Shown piece by piece: positions 26,782-39,514 of a DNA stretch of 64,000 nucleotides. The translations under genes and the position numbers were made by a program. The stretch comes from Macrobrachium rosenbergii. Taxonomy: Eukaryota; Arthropoda; Malacostraca; Decapoda; Palaemonidae. The notes below the pieces were generated by a model. The model ran no database searches. It was not told the DNA's origin and saw only the letters and a program-made list of their open reading frames with translations. The stretch covers positions 20,979,556 to 21,043,555 of the forward strand of contig NC_089766.1 of assembly GCF_040412425.1 (NCBI RefSeq). The letters are read 5' to 3'. Every line of letters begins with the position of its first letter. Position 1 is the stretch's first letter.

Positions 26782-28123
26782 ATGTCAACCGAGGAGCATC
26801 AATATTTCAGGAATATAGGGAAGGAGGACGGTCTTTCCGGCCAGGCCCTTCAAAGGTTCGTAAAGGAACAGATCGCTGAGAAGAGGAAGTATGAAGAAGA
26901 ACAAAGGCAGCAAGAAGCCGAGCAGCGGAGACAAGAAGAAGAAAGAGAAGAGCGGAGAAGACAGCAAGAAGCCGAGCAGCGGAGACAAGAAGAAGAAAGA
27001 GAAGAGCGGAGAAGACAGCAAGAAGCCGAGCAGTGGAGAGAAGAAGATGAAAGAGAAGAGCGGAGAAGGCAGCAAGAAGAAGAAAGAGAAGAGCGGAGAA
27101 GACAGCAAGAAGCCGAGCAGCGGAGAGAAGAAGAAGAAAGAGAAGAGCGGAGAAGGCAGCAAGAAGAAGAAAGAGAAGAGCGGAGAAGGCAGCGGGAACT
27201 AGCGCTCTTAGACAAGGAGCTCGAGTTGGAGAGAGCCAAGAAGGACAGCACAGAAGCTTTGGCAGCACAACAAGCATCGAGCCCCACCCCATCGGCCACG
27301 AATACCTCTCTATCGACAGTTAATAACCTTGTGGGAAAGTGGACTGAAGACGAGCCGGAGCAATGGCTCGAAGAGATCGAATTCCTCTTCGAGACCTATG
27401 ACGTCAGCCTGGTTGAGAGGGCCCTACTGCTTACCAAGCACTTAGACGGGAAGGCTAAGGCTGCTCACCGAGCCCTGGACAGAGATCAACGAGGGGACAT
27501 GGCTGCCGTCCGCGAGGCCATCGCTAAGGCGTATGAGATCACCCCTGAGAGGTGGAGACAACGCTTCAGAGGTATGGCCAAGAATGTCGGCTGGTCCTGG
27601 ACGGAGTGGGCTTGCCACAAAACCCAATCGGGGACCCGCTGGCTAGAGTCTATGCGGTGCAACACCTTTGAAGATTTGTTCAACCGGACCATGCTAGAGG
27701 ATCTCTTCCAGTGTGCGCCCGGGCCTCTGGCTGTGTATCTTAGTGATAAGCAGCCAGGCACTCTCAAGGAAGCCTGCTGCATAGCTGATGCCTGGGAGAC
27801 ATACAATCCTTCCCATGGCACCTTGCAGCGCAAAATAGTGCCACCGGACACCTCTCAAGCCTCAATCGCTCACGGAATGGCCAGCCTAACAAACCTCTGT
27901 GTCCTATATGTAAAAGGTATGGCCATGCCGACGCAGATTGCCGCTATAAAGGTGGCAATCAGCAGGGCAACAACTCTCGGCAGCCTACCAGCAACCGTCA
28001 GTCCTCCTCTCCGCCAAATTCAACACCGGCTTCCCAGCATACCGTCACTGCCGGGAAATCAACATATCACCCTGTCGAGACTGTGGAGCTGCCGGACACT
28101 CTTCTGCTGGGTATCCTGCATGC
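26782..28123 (+). pseudogene. gag: Gag polyprotein of the LTR element (frameshifted)
   Basis: ATG at 26782 follows a CCATCAGCAACATG context and opens a 467-codon frame. Residues 1-35 are a non-repetitive leader. Residues about 36-150 are a strongly charged tandem repeat (EEEREERRRQQEAEQRRQ and variants) predicted to form a long helix or coiled coil. Residues about 180-350 resemble the SCAN-like capsid fold of gypsy-type Gag (WTEDEPEQWLEEIEFLFETY, then WRQRF, FEDLFNRTMLEDLF and LKEACCIADAWE). The nucleocapsid zinc knuckle CPICKRYGHADADC (27900-27941) lies in the -1 frame. A second, CRDCGAAGHSSAGYPAC (28073-28123), is shifted again, in the protease frame. The last 100 residues of the long ORF are therefore out-of-frame translation. 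Shifts may be real decay, programmed slippage or assembly error. Confidence 0.85.
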
Positions 28124-28132
28124 CCAAAACAT

Positions 28133-28600
28133 GTGGTCTCACCCAGGCACGTGAACATGATCAGTGCCACCGCCTCCTTAGCTGAGCCGCTGGAGAGAAC
28201 TCACCCTGAGAGGGTCTGGACACAGACCATCTCAGTGGCTTCTCTGGACGGTTCCAGTCCCCCAGTGCGCCTGCCAACTATTGCCGACACTGGCTCGGAC
28301 ATTAGTCTGATTGATCGGGCCCAGGTGCCCGCCAGTGCCACAGTAGAGGAGCACACAAAGTGGACCGTGACCTGGGTGGATGAACAGTCCCTGACCGTCC
28401 CCACAGTTGAGCTCAGGGTGATTACCCCTTGGAGCGACAAGGTGCATCGATTTGGCGTTGTCAAGCGATTAGGCACGGAGTGGAGTTTCTGCTTGGTCGA
28501 GACATCCTCTGGGGATGTCCCACCCCACACCACTCTGTTGCCTGACTGCTTCCGCCAGCACCCCAGCATCACCTCTTCAGATAGGGACACAGCCCTGTGA
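28133..28600 (+). CDS. Retropepsin-like aspartic protease region
   Basis: The frame is continuous with the second zinc knuckle just upstream (28073-28123), so the start at 28133 (GTG) is arbitrary and this is a Gag-Pro extension. At residues 49-60 it has TIADTGSDISLI, the DTG active-site motif of retroviral-type aspartic proteases, which act as homodimers to cleave Gag. The frame ends at TGA 28598-28600 without a reverse transcriptase domain, unlike normal gypsy Pol. A clear flap motif or second catalytic landmark was not identified, so the C-terminal half is uncertain. Confidence 0.7.
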   Translation: MVSPRHVNMISATASLAEPLERTHPERVWTQTISVASLDGSSPPVRLPTIADTGSDISLIDRAQVPASATVEEHTKWTVTWVDEQSLTVPTVELRVITPWSDKVHRFGVVKRLGTEWSFCLVETSSGDVPPHTTLLPDCFRQHPSITSSDRDTAL

Positions 28601-28907
28601 CAGCTGTGCCCCGTCCACCAATACCAATCAACTACATTTTGGGCCTGGTCCGCGGGTCTTGCAACCGGAGAGCCACCCAAGAATCACTCCCTCATTCCAA
28701 AGGGACCGAACTAATTACCGCTGCAGGCCCTGCAACGTAAGGGGTCACTCTGAGAGATGGGCAAAGTGCCCCTGTAGGCTAGCAGCAGCGGCCAACTCCA
28801 CTAAACTAAGAGGCCCAGTCCTCCCATTAAGACAGGAATCACTGTCCAACCTCATGCCAGGGACTCCGAGGGGTCTCGATCCCCGGGTCCCCTTCAGCTT
28901 TGTCTGA
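28515..28907 (+). CDS. Proline/serine-rich frame with a third zinc knuckle
   Basis: A 130-codon ATG frame overlaps the end of the protease frame. Its middle holds CRPCNVRGHSERWAKC (28722-28769), a CX2CX4HX6C knuckle similar in layout to the second Gag knuckle (CX2CX4HX7C). The rest is low-complexity Pro, Ser and Arg. It could be a decayed duplicate of the nucleocapsid region or a degenerated piece of a former Pol. There is no enzymatic domain. The overlap suggests the original frame was different. Confidence 0.4.
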   Translation: MSHPTPLCCLTASASTPASPLQIGTQPCDSCAPSTNTNQLHFGPGPRVLQPESHPRITPSFQRDRTNYRCRPCNVRGHSERWAKCPCRLAAAANSTKLRGPVLPLRQESLSNLMPGTPRGLDPRVPFSFV

Positions 28908-29427
28908 CATTAATTCACTGCCAGTGCCCCTTGCCAGCACTGCTCAGTGCCAAGCTCCATCCATCTTGGCGGGATGCTCCCCTGCCAAGCGCACTCCCGA
29001 GCCTGGCCCTGAGTTAGTGCCAGTGCCGGGCCCCGAACATGACTTGATCCTCCTACGGCAGATCCCCAAATCTCACCACTGTGCTCCTCACACAGTGCGA
29101 TTCTCCGACCCCTGCGTTTCTTCTTCCCACACTCTTCCACCTGCTGAGGAGGACCCTCTAGCAGGCCTGGACGTTACCTCTTTTCTGGTCGACCAGGAAC
29201 TGTCCGGCCAGGACGCAGACGCTGGTTCCCTTCCCACGACGGTTGTCGCAGCACCCGAAGTAGGAGGCCAGCCCCTAGCCCTTGAGGCTGCCCCTGATCC
29301 TGCTCCTGACGGCACTCTTGGCCGTTCTTCAGAGTTAATACCCTCATCGCCCCCTAGGAATGGCCTAGCCAGACCCTGGAGGCCCCCGAAGAAGAAGAAG
29401 AAGGGGTGGAAGAAATTGACTCAGTGA
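28900..29427 (+). CDS. Pro/Ala/Glu-rich frame with basic tail, unknown
   Basis: About 175 open codons starting from a TTG, so the true start is unknown, follow the previous frame with a short overlap. Composition is Pro, Ala, Leu and Glu rich (AAPEVGGQPLALEAAPDPAP), ending in a strongly basic stretch (RPPKKKKKGWKKLTQ) before TGA. No domain is recognised. It occupies the place where reverse transcriptase would be expected. It may be a structural or accessory polypeptide or simply GC-rich open sequence. Confidence 0.3.
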   Translation: MSDINSLPVPLASTAQCQAPSILAGCSPAKRTPEPGPELVPVPGPEHDLILLRQIPKSHHCAPHTVRFSDPCVSSSHTLPPAEEDPLAGLDVTSFLVDQELSGQDADAGSLPTTVVAAPEVGGQPLALEAAPDPAPDGTLGRSSELIPSSPPRNGLARPWRPPKKKKKGWKKLTQ

Positions 29428-30044
29428 GTCAGAGCCATAAGCTCTCTTGGCATTCGTGCCCGTTGGCAAAGTGCCGCTTCCATCTCAGAGCGATCCTGGC
29501 ACCTGCCCAGAGAGGGTAGCCTGTGTAAGCTCTGAGCCGTAGCATTAACCGTTAACCACCTAGGCCTTTGTAATACTAACCTTTTTCCAACTAACCTCCT
29601 TCCAACCCACTCTAGACTCAAATTGATATATTACTTACCCATACATTGTGAATTACCCTTCAGGTTAGGCAAGTTTCAATTTGTTGCGTGTTAGTTGTAA
29701 ACCGTAGTGCCAATCATAACTCAGTGTGTGCCATTCTTTAGTGCAAGTTGTGCAGTGCCAGAGTCGTGGGGATAGAAGGTTAGGTTAGGTTAAGTGTTTA
29801 CAGTGTGCATTTGTCTAGACGTAGTTTTATCCCGTCATCCTAGCCAATTAGTAGCCGTATCCATACCCTTAAGTAGGTTAGGCCTGTAAATTAGCCAATT
29901 CAGAAACCCTCTTAGCAGTAGGTAAGTTCCTTTAGATGTGCAGAGCCACAATCCACCTTATGTAGGGTCCCGAGCCAGTCGGGAGGAATTAGCTAAGACC
30001 CTCACACCCAAAAGGGTATGAAGGGCCTTTTTTAAGGGGGGACC
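29428..30044 (+). other. 3' untranslated region of the LTR element with polypurine tract
   Basis: No ORF is present. It contains two copies of AGTGCCA (29706 and 29754) and ends with TTTTTTAAGGGGGGACC immediately before the 3' LTR, a good polypurine tract for plus-strand priming. Confidence 0.7.
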
Positions 30045-32143
<2,099 letters not shown>

Positions 32144-32151
32144 TGTATATT

Positions 32152-32190
32152 TAGATGTTTTTCTTAATTGTCAATTAAGAAAAACATCTA
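32152..32190. repeat. Perfect 19-bp inverted repeat with 1-nt loop
   Basis: TAGATGTTTTTCTTAATTG (32152-32170) and its exact reverse complement (32172-32190) are separated by one T. It lies at the junction between the TA microsatellite and the downstream end of the env-bearing retroelement. Confidence 0.95.
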
Positions 32191-32870
32191 ATTCAAGATT
32201 TAGTCTCAGTCCAACTAAAAATCTGATTATGGCTAATAGCCTGTAAACTCAAAAATTCTCACATATTCCATTGTAGACTTTGTAAAGTCTGGTCTCAAGT
32301 CTCCCACATAAAATACTAGACATTGCAAAGGTTTGCGACTGTCTCTCTTTATGATCGCACCAGCATGATAACATCATGTTTTGCCCACAAAGTCATCACC
32401 ACAACCACACCCATGACATCTTATTCTGCCAATTCTAAGAGCTCGCCACACTCAAAGATAATGCCTTCACGATCCGATCTAGGTCTGCTAATGCACGACC
32501 GAACTAATTTTTGGGCAGAATTAGACACAAAATCGAGATTCTATAACACACGAACTCACGTATGCACATAGCGACTTGGTCATATGATTCGGCTAACACC
32601 GCGTGTTCATCACATTAACTGCTGAGATGATCAACTATTTGCTGAATACAAAGATTTTGCAACTGACAGCTTCACCAGTACCATCTTGCAACCAAAAATT
32701 CTTTCATCACACTCTTGTACCTTTTAACATTGTGGCGGCCATATTTTCTGAAATAGTGCTCGGCCACCACATAAGAGCGTCTCGCTCTCCTTAACGGCAA
32801 ACTAAAACAAAAGCATATGTATAAAACATAACAGATATGGCTTATGCTCAATTAGCAAGGTCTACTGAAC
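32191..32870 (-). other. Region downstream of env, possible 3' LTR
   Basis: No ORF is present. After the env stop the minus strand shows a purine-rich GTTAAGGAGAGCGAGA and then TGTGGTGGCCG at about 32773, which could be a polypurine tract and LTR start. This is unproven because the 5' partner is missing. Confidence 0.25.
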
Positions 32871-32876
32871 TTCAGC

Positions 32877-33315
32877 TTAGATACTGCCCTCATGACGTAC
32901 TTGCACATCTACTGGGGACATTGTCTTAGAGCACTTGCGTGAAGTCTTACAAGCATAAATGAGCTTTACTACTCCCATAATAAGAACTATCAGAAAAATG
33001 ACCACTAAAATCATTAAGACAGCTGGCAACAAATATTCACGGTACTCGACCATGAACATATCCTCGATCTCTTCCATCGGCGGGACAGTCATCGGTATCT
33101 CTGTCGAAGGCACTGGAACTATATCGTGATTGTTATGCATATGACGCATAAATATCTTCTCGGAACTGTTGAACACAGCACGGCTGAGTACGAGAAAGTC
33201 CATAGACAGGATTCTGCAGGATGAGTCGAACAGCTTGGACCCTCGAAGCACGAACGTCGTCGTCTGGTTATTCTGGCACATCGTTGTGATGGGGCACTCT
33301 TTGCAATACACGGCA
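32877..33315 (-). pseudogene. env: Envelope glycoprotein, C-terminal part with membrane anchor
   Basis: The frame enters from the transposon terminal repeat. Env-derived sequence starts at the insertion point (33315) and runs to TAA at 32877-32879. Visible features are paired Cys (YCKECP, MCQ), N-glycosylation sequons (NQT, NSS), a hydrophobic anchor of about 26 residues (core LMILVVIFLIVLIMGVVK), and a short cytoplasmic tail with Cys and basic residues. This fits the ectodomain stem, transmembrane helix and tail of an errantivirus-type fusion glycoprotein. The rest of the gene is at 39690-40603. The position after integrase on the same strand supports env rather than a host membrane gene. 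Confidence 0.75.
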
Positions 33316-33318
33316 GTA

Positions 33319-33482
33319 TAGCCCAGGAGCATTAGGGTTAAACGTGGAAAAAATGTAGAAAGCTGAATTTTTGCACAGAGCGTCTTTGAGACCTATCAAG
33401 TCAAAATATCCAAAGTCTCCAAAATTTCTCCTTGTGCTTTCCGCGCATTAGCCATAAATCCAAGATGGCCGCCATCGTGCAT
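33319..33482 (+). repeat. Left terminal inverted repeat of the Academ-like element
   Basis: The outer 18 bp (TAGCCCAGGAGCATTAGG) match the right end exactly. A longer internal match includes AGAAAGCTGAATTTTTG and the block from about 33410 to 33440. Confidence 0.9.
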
Positions 33483-33769
33483 GACGAAACTACAAATATT
33501 TCAATTAACATGGTTTATAGGATTGAAGTACCTCTTTTCATATGGTTTTTTGGATGATAGATCCAAAAATAGCCTTATTATTGTGTTTTGGGCTTATCTG
33601 AAGGCTTCAGAAGGAAAATGTTTACCAATGCTGACCAGGGTCATTCAACGAAAAACGTCAACCCTTGGTGTGAATCTCAGAATTGATTCAAAATATATGA
33701 TTTAAGGGAAAATTTAAGGGTAAACCCAAAATTTTACAAATGTAGATATATTTACTCTCTGTAGAATTT

Positions 33770-34525
33770 TTTCCTTTATCCTGTAGTGATTGGAGTTGGA
33801 TGTACAATTTACCATAACTTCACATCAATTACCATTCTCAGGACATACTCTACTAGGTTTCTCTTTCTTCCAGAATGTATGCTGTTTGACATAAATAATA
33901 TGAAAAGATGTACTAGTATTAAGTTGGAATTTATCTATAAGTGGGTTAGTGCTATTTCCTGGATTTTCTACAAGAATATTTGTCCATCAAAGAACGAACA
34001 GTATTCCTAGGATTGTATTCTGACTTAGTAAGTATTATCGATTTTTTCCATGTCTTTTGTGGGTGTATACTACATTTTTTTCCTTTTTCCTTTGGTTGAT
34101 TGGGTTGGATGTACTAATTCATCATGCATTCACAATAATTACCATTCTCAGGACATACTCTACTAGGTTTTTCTTTCTTACAGAATGCATGCTGTTTGAC
34201 ATAGATTATATGAATAGATGTATATGATGGAATTTGTCTATCAGTCGGTTAATGCTATATCCTGGATTTTTTACAAGGATATTTGTCCATCACAGAAAGA
34301 ACAGTATTCTTAGGATTGTATTCTGACTTAGTAAGTATTATTGATTTTTCCATGCCTGCTACGTGTCTTCACTACAGTTTTTTTTTTTTTTTTCCTTTGG
34401 TTGTTGGGGTTGGGTGTATTAACAATCATACATTCACAATAATTACCGTTCTCCAGACATGTCATACTAGGTTTCTCCTTTTTTTCCAGAATGCATGCTG
34501 TTTGACATTAAGGTGTTTAGGATTT
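33770..34525 (+). repeat. 310-bp tandem repeats, about 2.4 copies, in the transposon leader
   Basis: Words such as GGACATACTCTACTAGGTTT (33841 and 34151, with a variant near 34454) and TGTATTCTGACTTAGTAAGT recur with a period of 303-310 bp. The first two copies are complete and the third is partial. They lie between the left terminal repeat and the start of the protein, in the position of a promoter or leader. Confidence 0.9.
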
Positions 34526-34600
34526 AAGCTTAAGAGCAGTTGCTATTCAACTTCAGAGACATATTAGGATATTTGATGGTAACAATAATTAAAGATCAAG

Positions 34601-37600
34601 ATGGCATCTCAGGAACAGTGTGATATTTGTGTTTTTGTGATAAAGCAATTACTTCTGATTTTACCACTATAACTGAAAGAGGAATAACTAGCATTATTCA
34701 AATAAGTTCTGATTTAAAGGATGGACTCCATGAAAAATTGACTCATCTGGCCTGCCCAATTCCTGTTCATTTTTCATGTAAAAGCAATACACTATGCCAT
34801 CAAGTATAAAGAAAAGGAAAAGAGTGTTGACTGAATCACTACCTGATGATAATTGGAAACTACAGCGTCGCTCTCACGTGTCTCCATTCAATATTAAAGA
34901 GGATTGTCTTTACTGTGTCAGGTTTCTACGTAAAGCACAAAACTTCCCTCACAAAGGGGGGTCAATCTCATAATGCTGCAACTAAAAGAGTTATTAGCTT
35001 CTGTTTCTGCAAAATCACTGGAGCGAGCAGACAGTTGGGGAGAGGCTGTGCATATCAGAATTCAAAATATAGGGGATCTTGTTGCTGCTGAAGCTAAATA
35101 CCACCTTGACTGCCAGGTTAGATTCTACAGTGGAAAGCAACAGCTACCGAACATAAAGTCAAAGGACGGCCTTCTGGTACAGTTAATACTGAGAAAAATG
35201 ATGCTTTCCATAAATTGTGTGATCATATTGACAACAATAACCTTCATCAATATTCAATCAGTGATTTGATATCTCTATTAAAGAAATATTCAGATGAAGG
35301 GGACTATTATACAGCAAAACATTTGAAGGTACGATTGCAAGAGCATTACAGAGATCACTTAATCATTACAAGTGAATATGGTAAAGAAACTATATACACT
35401 TTTCTTAATCATGGGAATGCTATTCTCAGAGACAGATATAAAGCAACAGGTCTCTCAGCAGAGGATATTGTTGATTTTGCAGCAACTCTCATTGACGATC
35501 AAATACGATCTTTTGTTTATAATTCAACACAGTATCCAAAATTCTCTGACTTGGAAAATAGCGAAACAATGGTTTCAGGACTTCTAATTAGATTCTTGAG
35601 TCGACTAACCAAAAGCAAACGTCGACAGTTAGGAATAGCTCACAGTATTACTGCTGCAGCTCGGCCCAGATCATTTGTATCCCCTATCTTATTAGCAATA
35701 TCAGTTTATATCAACTCTAAGATGGAATCACGTGAGTTGATTGATTTGCTTAGTTCCCTTGGCTTTGCAGATGATTATCGAGAGGTTCAGAGACTTTATG
35801 ATGCAGTTGTTCCAACTGATGAGCCAATCTATGAATGGACAGATTCACTTGTTAATTTTGTGTTTGACAATGCCGATGTTGACATCCGCACATTAACAGG
35901 GCATGGAACTTGGCATGCTATGGGCGGTATAGTTGGGATCACCCCTTGTGGCACTTACGTTGAACCAGTGATTAACTGCTCCACAAAGTTGAGACCAGCC
36001 ACTGATATTGGAAAGCATGCAGAGATACCTTTGAAGAAATGGAGAAAACCTTCAGAGCCAGGTATAAAAAACGTTATTATTAGTCCACTGAAACTTATAT
36101 ACCCCAATATCCAAAGTTTGAAATTGGCTACATACCTGGACAATTTGTGGATGGCTAGTTATATTATGTTTGACCCAACTGAGTGCCTCTGTGGAGTGGA
36201 TTTAATCAAGCAGTTGTCACTCAAGGGTTATATGACATAAGTCGCATTGAGATTTTACCCTTCCTCAACCATAACCCAAACCATGTAGACACAATCTATT
36301 CTGCTCTTTCCTATGCACAATATCTTGCAGAGAAATATCAGCTGGGTATTTGCCCTGTTACTTTTGATCAACCACTTTATATCAAAGCAGCAGAAATAGT
36401 TCAGTCAACACCTCACCTTAATAAGCTCATCATAAGATTAGGAGGCTTCCACTTGGTTATGTCTTATATGGGAGTAATTGGTAACATCATGAGTGGTAGT
36501 GGACTCCAAGAACAATGGAACACCGTGTATGCAATGAATTCAACCAAACATATGTTAACTGGTCATGCATATGCACGTGCTCTCAGGGCACACATGCTCT
36601 CTGCTGCTTCGATAGTTTCCTTATGCTAGATACTCCAAACTCATTAAATGGAGTTGCCGAAGAAAGCTTACGAGATTTACATGCTATGCTTCTCAATCAT
36701 GACTGTCCACTAGATACTATTTTGCATAACAAAGCTGTAGAGCAGCTATCACAGAATTTGCAAAATCTAGAGCAAGAATTATCTTCTAGAAGCAAAACTG
36801 CTAAGCTCTGGATTGAGTACTTGAAAATGGTACGGACACTATTACTTTTCCTTCGAGCTGAACGAACTGGTGACTGGCAGCTACATCTGCTCTGTATTTC
36901 AAAGATGATTCCTGTGCTCCACGCTGGAGGTCACACAGCTTATGCCAAGTGCACTAGGTTATATCTGCAACAAATGCAGGAGTTAAGAACTATGATGAAT
37001 CCCCCAACAGTATATGAAGTACACATCAGGTGGTTACTGGACCATTAGAAGAAGTCATAGGTTTTGGTCAGGTGGCTTCACCGACCAAACAATAGAGCAA
37101 GTACTTATGAGAATGCTTAAAACAAGTGGAGGGCTTGCACATGGAAGGGGCATTAACCAAGGAACACAAGCTAAAATAGTTCATGCTCTTCCTCAACTAG
37201 TTCCTGTGTGCGAATCATTAGAAGATTTCTGTGGTGTCCACTCTCAGACAACTGACCAGCATAGCGATTTGCGAACTACTGCAACTTTGCGTGATGGAAC
37301 ACATTTCCTTGCCTTCAAAGATTACCTTTTCCAGCATTCACCTTTTTTTCATACATTGGCCAATATGAAAATAATCTGGTTTGCATTGCCACTGGAGTGG
37401 TAGCCCCTGATTCTACTAATGCAGAATGTGCTGTGGAGGTAGGTGAAAAGGTTGCAGCACGTCTCACAGGACTCAATTTCGCTGATGCTAAATTGAAGAG
37501 AAATGACAAAGTAATATCTATTGGTGCTGCAACTAATAGCACTAGAGTACGGGGTCATAATGTGAAATTGATCCTACATCACTTTTCATGCGCGTCACTT

Positions 37601-38919
37601 GTACAATAAATAAAAACTCTGACATGGAAAACCATTTAGAATATGAGTTTAGCAAAGAACCTCCATCTTTATTTGATAAAGGAATTATGAGAAAAACAGC
37701 CAAGAGTGTTCTTGCTCAGCATTTAAAGACCTTAGTAACACCAACTCCAATCAGTGAATTAGATCAAGTGTACTATGTAGTTGATGGGGGCTATCTGCTT
37801 CACACTGTAACATGGCCAATGAACTGTTCATATGGTGATGTAATTAAGAATTATGTTAAGTATGTTATTAATACTTATGGAAGGGATTGCATGGTATGTT
37901 TTGATGGTTACACTGATGTATCAAAATCTACTAAAGTAGCAGAACAAAATCGGCGAGAGACCACAATGTTTCTGCAGATGTAATCTTTGAAAATAAAACA
38001 CCTGTGGTTAACTCTCAACAATCAATTTTGGCAAATCGTAATAATAAGGCACGCATAATAAATAAGATGATGGAAGGTTTGGAAGTTGAAGGTATCAGGT
38101 GTTATCAGAGTGTAGCTGATGCTGATTATTTGATTGCAAGCACTACAATTCTAAAGGCAGACAGCAGGCAATTTCAGTTGTTCTTGTGGGTAATGATACT
38201 GATTTGCTAGTAATGCTAATCCATGGGTCAAAGACAAAAATGTCTACATGCAATTTGGTAAGGATTCTGCATATAATGTGCATAGTATTGTTCAAAACTT
38301 GAAATCATCTGTCTCTCGTCACATATTGATAGCACATGCCATATCAGGTTGTGATACAGTTTCAGCACTTTATGGTGTAGGGAAAAAAAAGGCAATAGCC
38401 GTGTTGGAAAAAGGGGAATGGGAAATATTAGATGTTTTTCAAAGAAGTGATGCCACGCATGATGAGATAGCTAGAGCAGGTGAACAATTTCTTTTAAGAT
38501 TATATGGAGCCCCTAAAACATGTAATTCTCTTGATAAGTTAAGGTATATACAGTATATGCAAAAATTAGTAAAATATCTGGAACTTTTCAACTTAAAAGT
38601 CTCCTCCTACTTCTGCAGCTGCAAAGTTTCACTCATACAGAGCTTACTATGCAGTCCAAGAATGGCTTGGTAAGTCAACAGATATTATGCCAACAGAATG
38701 GGGTTGAAACAGCTAGGTGGGTCACTAAGTCCTGTTCTTACTGACAGGTCTGTTGCCTCAGAATCTGTTTTATTGATTGTTTCTTGTGGGTGCAAAATCA
38801 ATTGTGGTAAGAGGTGTAAATGCCATAGAGCAAGACTTTATTGTACTCCTATGTGTTCTTCTTGCATTGGCCAAACTTGTACAAATGTCCCTGAACTAGA
38901 TGGAGTAGATATTGAATAA
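34601..38919 (+). pseudogene. Academ-like transposase with XPG/FEN1-like nuclease region (multiple frameshifts)
   Basis: The likely ATG is at 34601 (MASQEQCDIC). Parts in order: a Cys-rich N-terminus with CDIC and DCLYC plus DLVAAEAKYHLDC (34601-35110); a long core (35215-37400) with FDQPLYIKAAE, LGGFHLVMSYMGVIGNIMSG, GHAYARALRAH, AERTGDWQLHL and GGLAHGRGI; a nuclease-like region with VDGGYLLH and VCFDGYTDVSKSTK (37760-37940), ADADYLIAST (38115-38145), GNDTDLLVML (about 38190-38220) and GCDTVSALYGVGKKKAI (38350-38400); and a C-terminal cluster CGCKINCGKRCKCHRARLYC (about 38785-38900), ending at TAA. The nuclease motifs parallel XPG-N, XPG-I and the GxG helix-hairpin of FEN1. At least seven frame changes split it, so it is not functional as assembled. 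Confidence 0.75.
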
Positions 38920-39514
38920 ATTTGCAGTTTTGTCATAGGAAGGAAATAGTATTTGATGAGTGTAAAACTTTGATTCTGACATTTGAAATATTTTCCTGCA
39001 CTGACATTAAACAATTTTTGTAATTTTTTTTTTCTAAGCAAAGGTTGCTATTGTCATCTGTTTGTTAAATGCTGAAAGGATTTTGCAGCAAAAATTGATA
39101 TCACTTGGTAACTTTTAAATGTGCCACGATTTGAAGATCTGTTCATTCAACAATGATTTTACTGTCTAAGAGTTTCATGGATTTGCTTTTGTGTATTAAT
39201 CTTATATCTTTAGTTTTTCACCAGGTTGTTAAATTATCTGAAATTACTATATATCTATTATTATTGAAATCTATAATATGAAGATTAAGACTGTAAATGT
39301 ATCTGTCACTTTTTTAGAGAATTTCACAATAAAACGTAAACACGAATCAATACAATTAATAGCCCTTACCTAATTTTTTCAAATTTGTATCTCTATATTG
39401 GTCTAAAAAGAATAAGTAATGCCAGAAAACGACTTATCAGGCCCAAAATCATACTATTTGGTGTATTATATGCCTATATAATGTTTACATAAATATTCGA
39501 TACTTTATGCCAGG
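38920..39514 (+). other. 3' untranslated part of the Academ-like element
   Basis: AT-rich with no ORF of note. AATAAA-like words occur, for example near 39330. Confidence 0.5.

Noticed and set aside
26785..27299. Long minus-strand frames opposite the Gag repeat, up to 161 codons
   Set aside because: They are shadows of the repetitive charged region of Gag on the plus strand.
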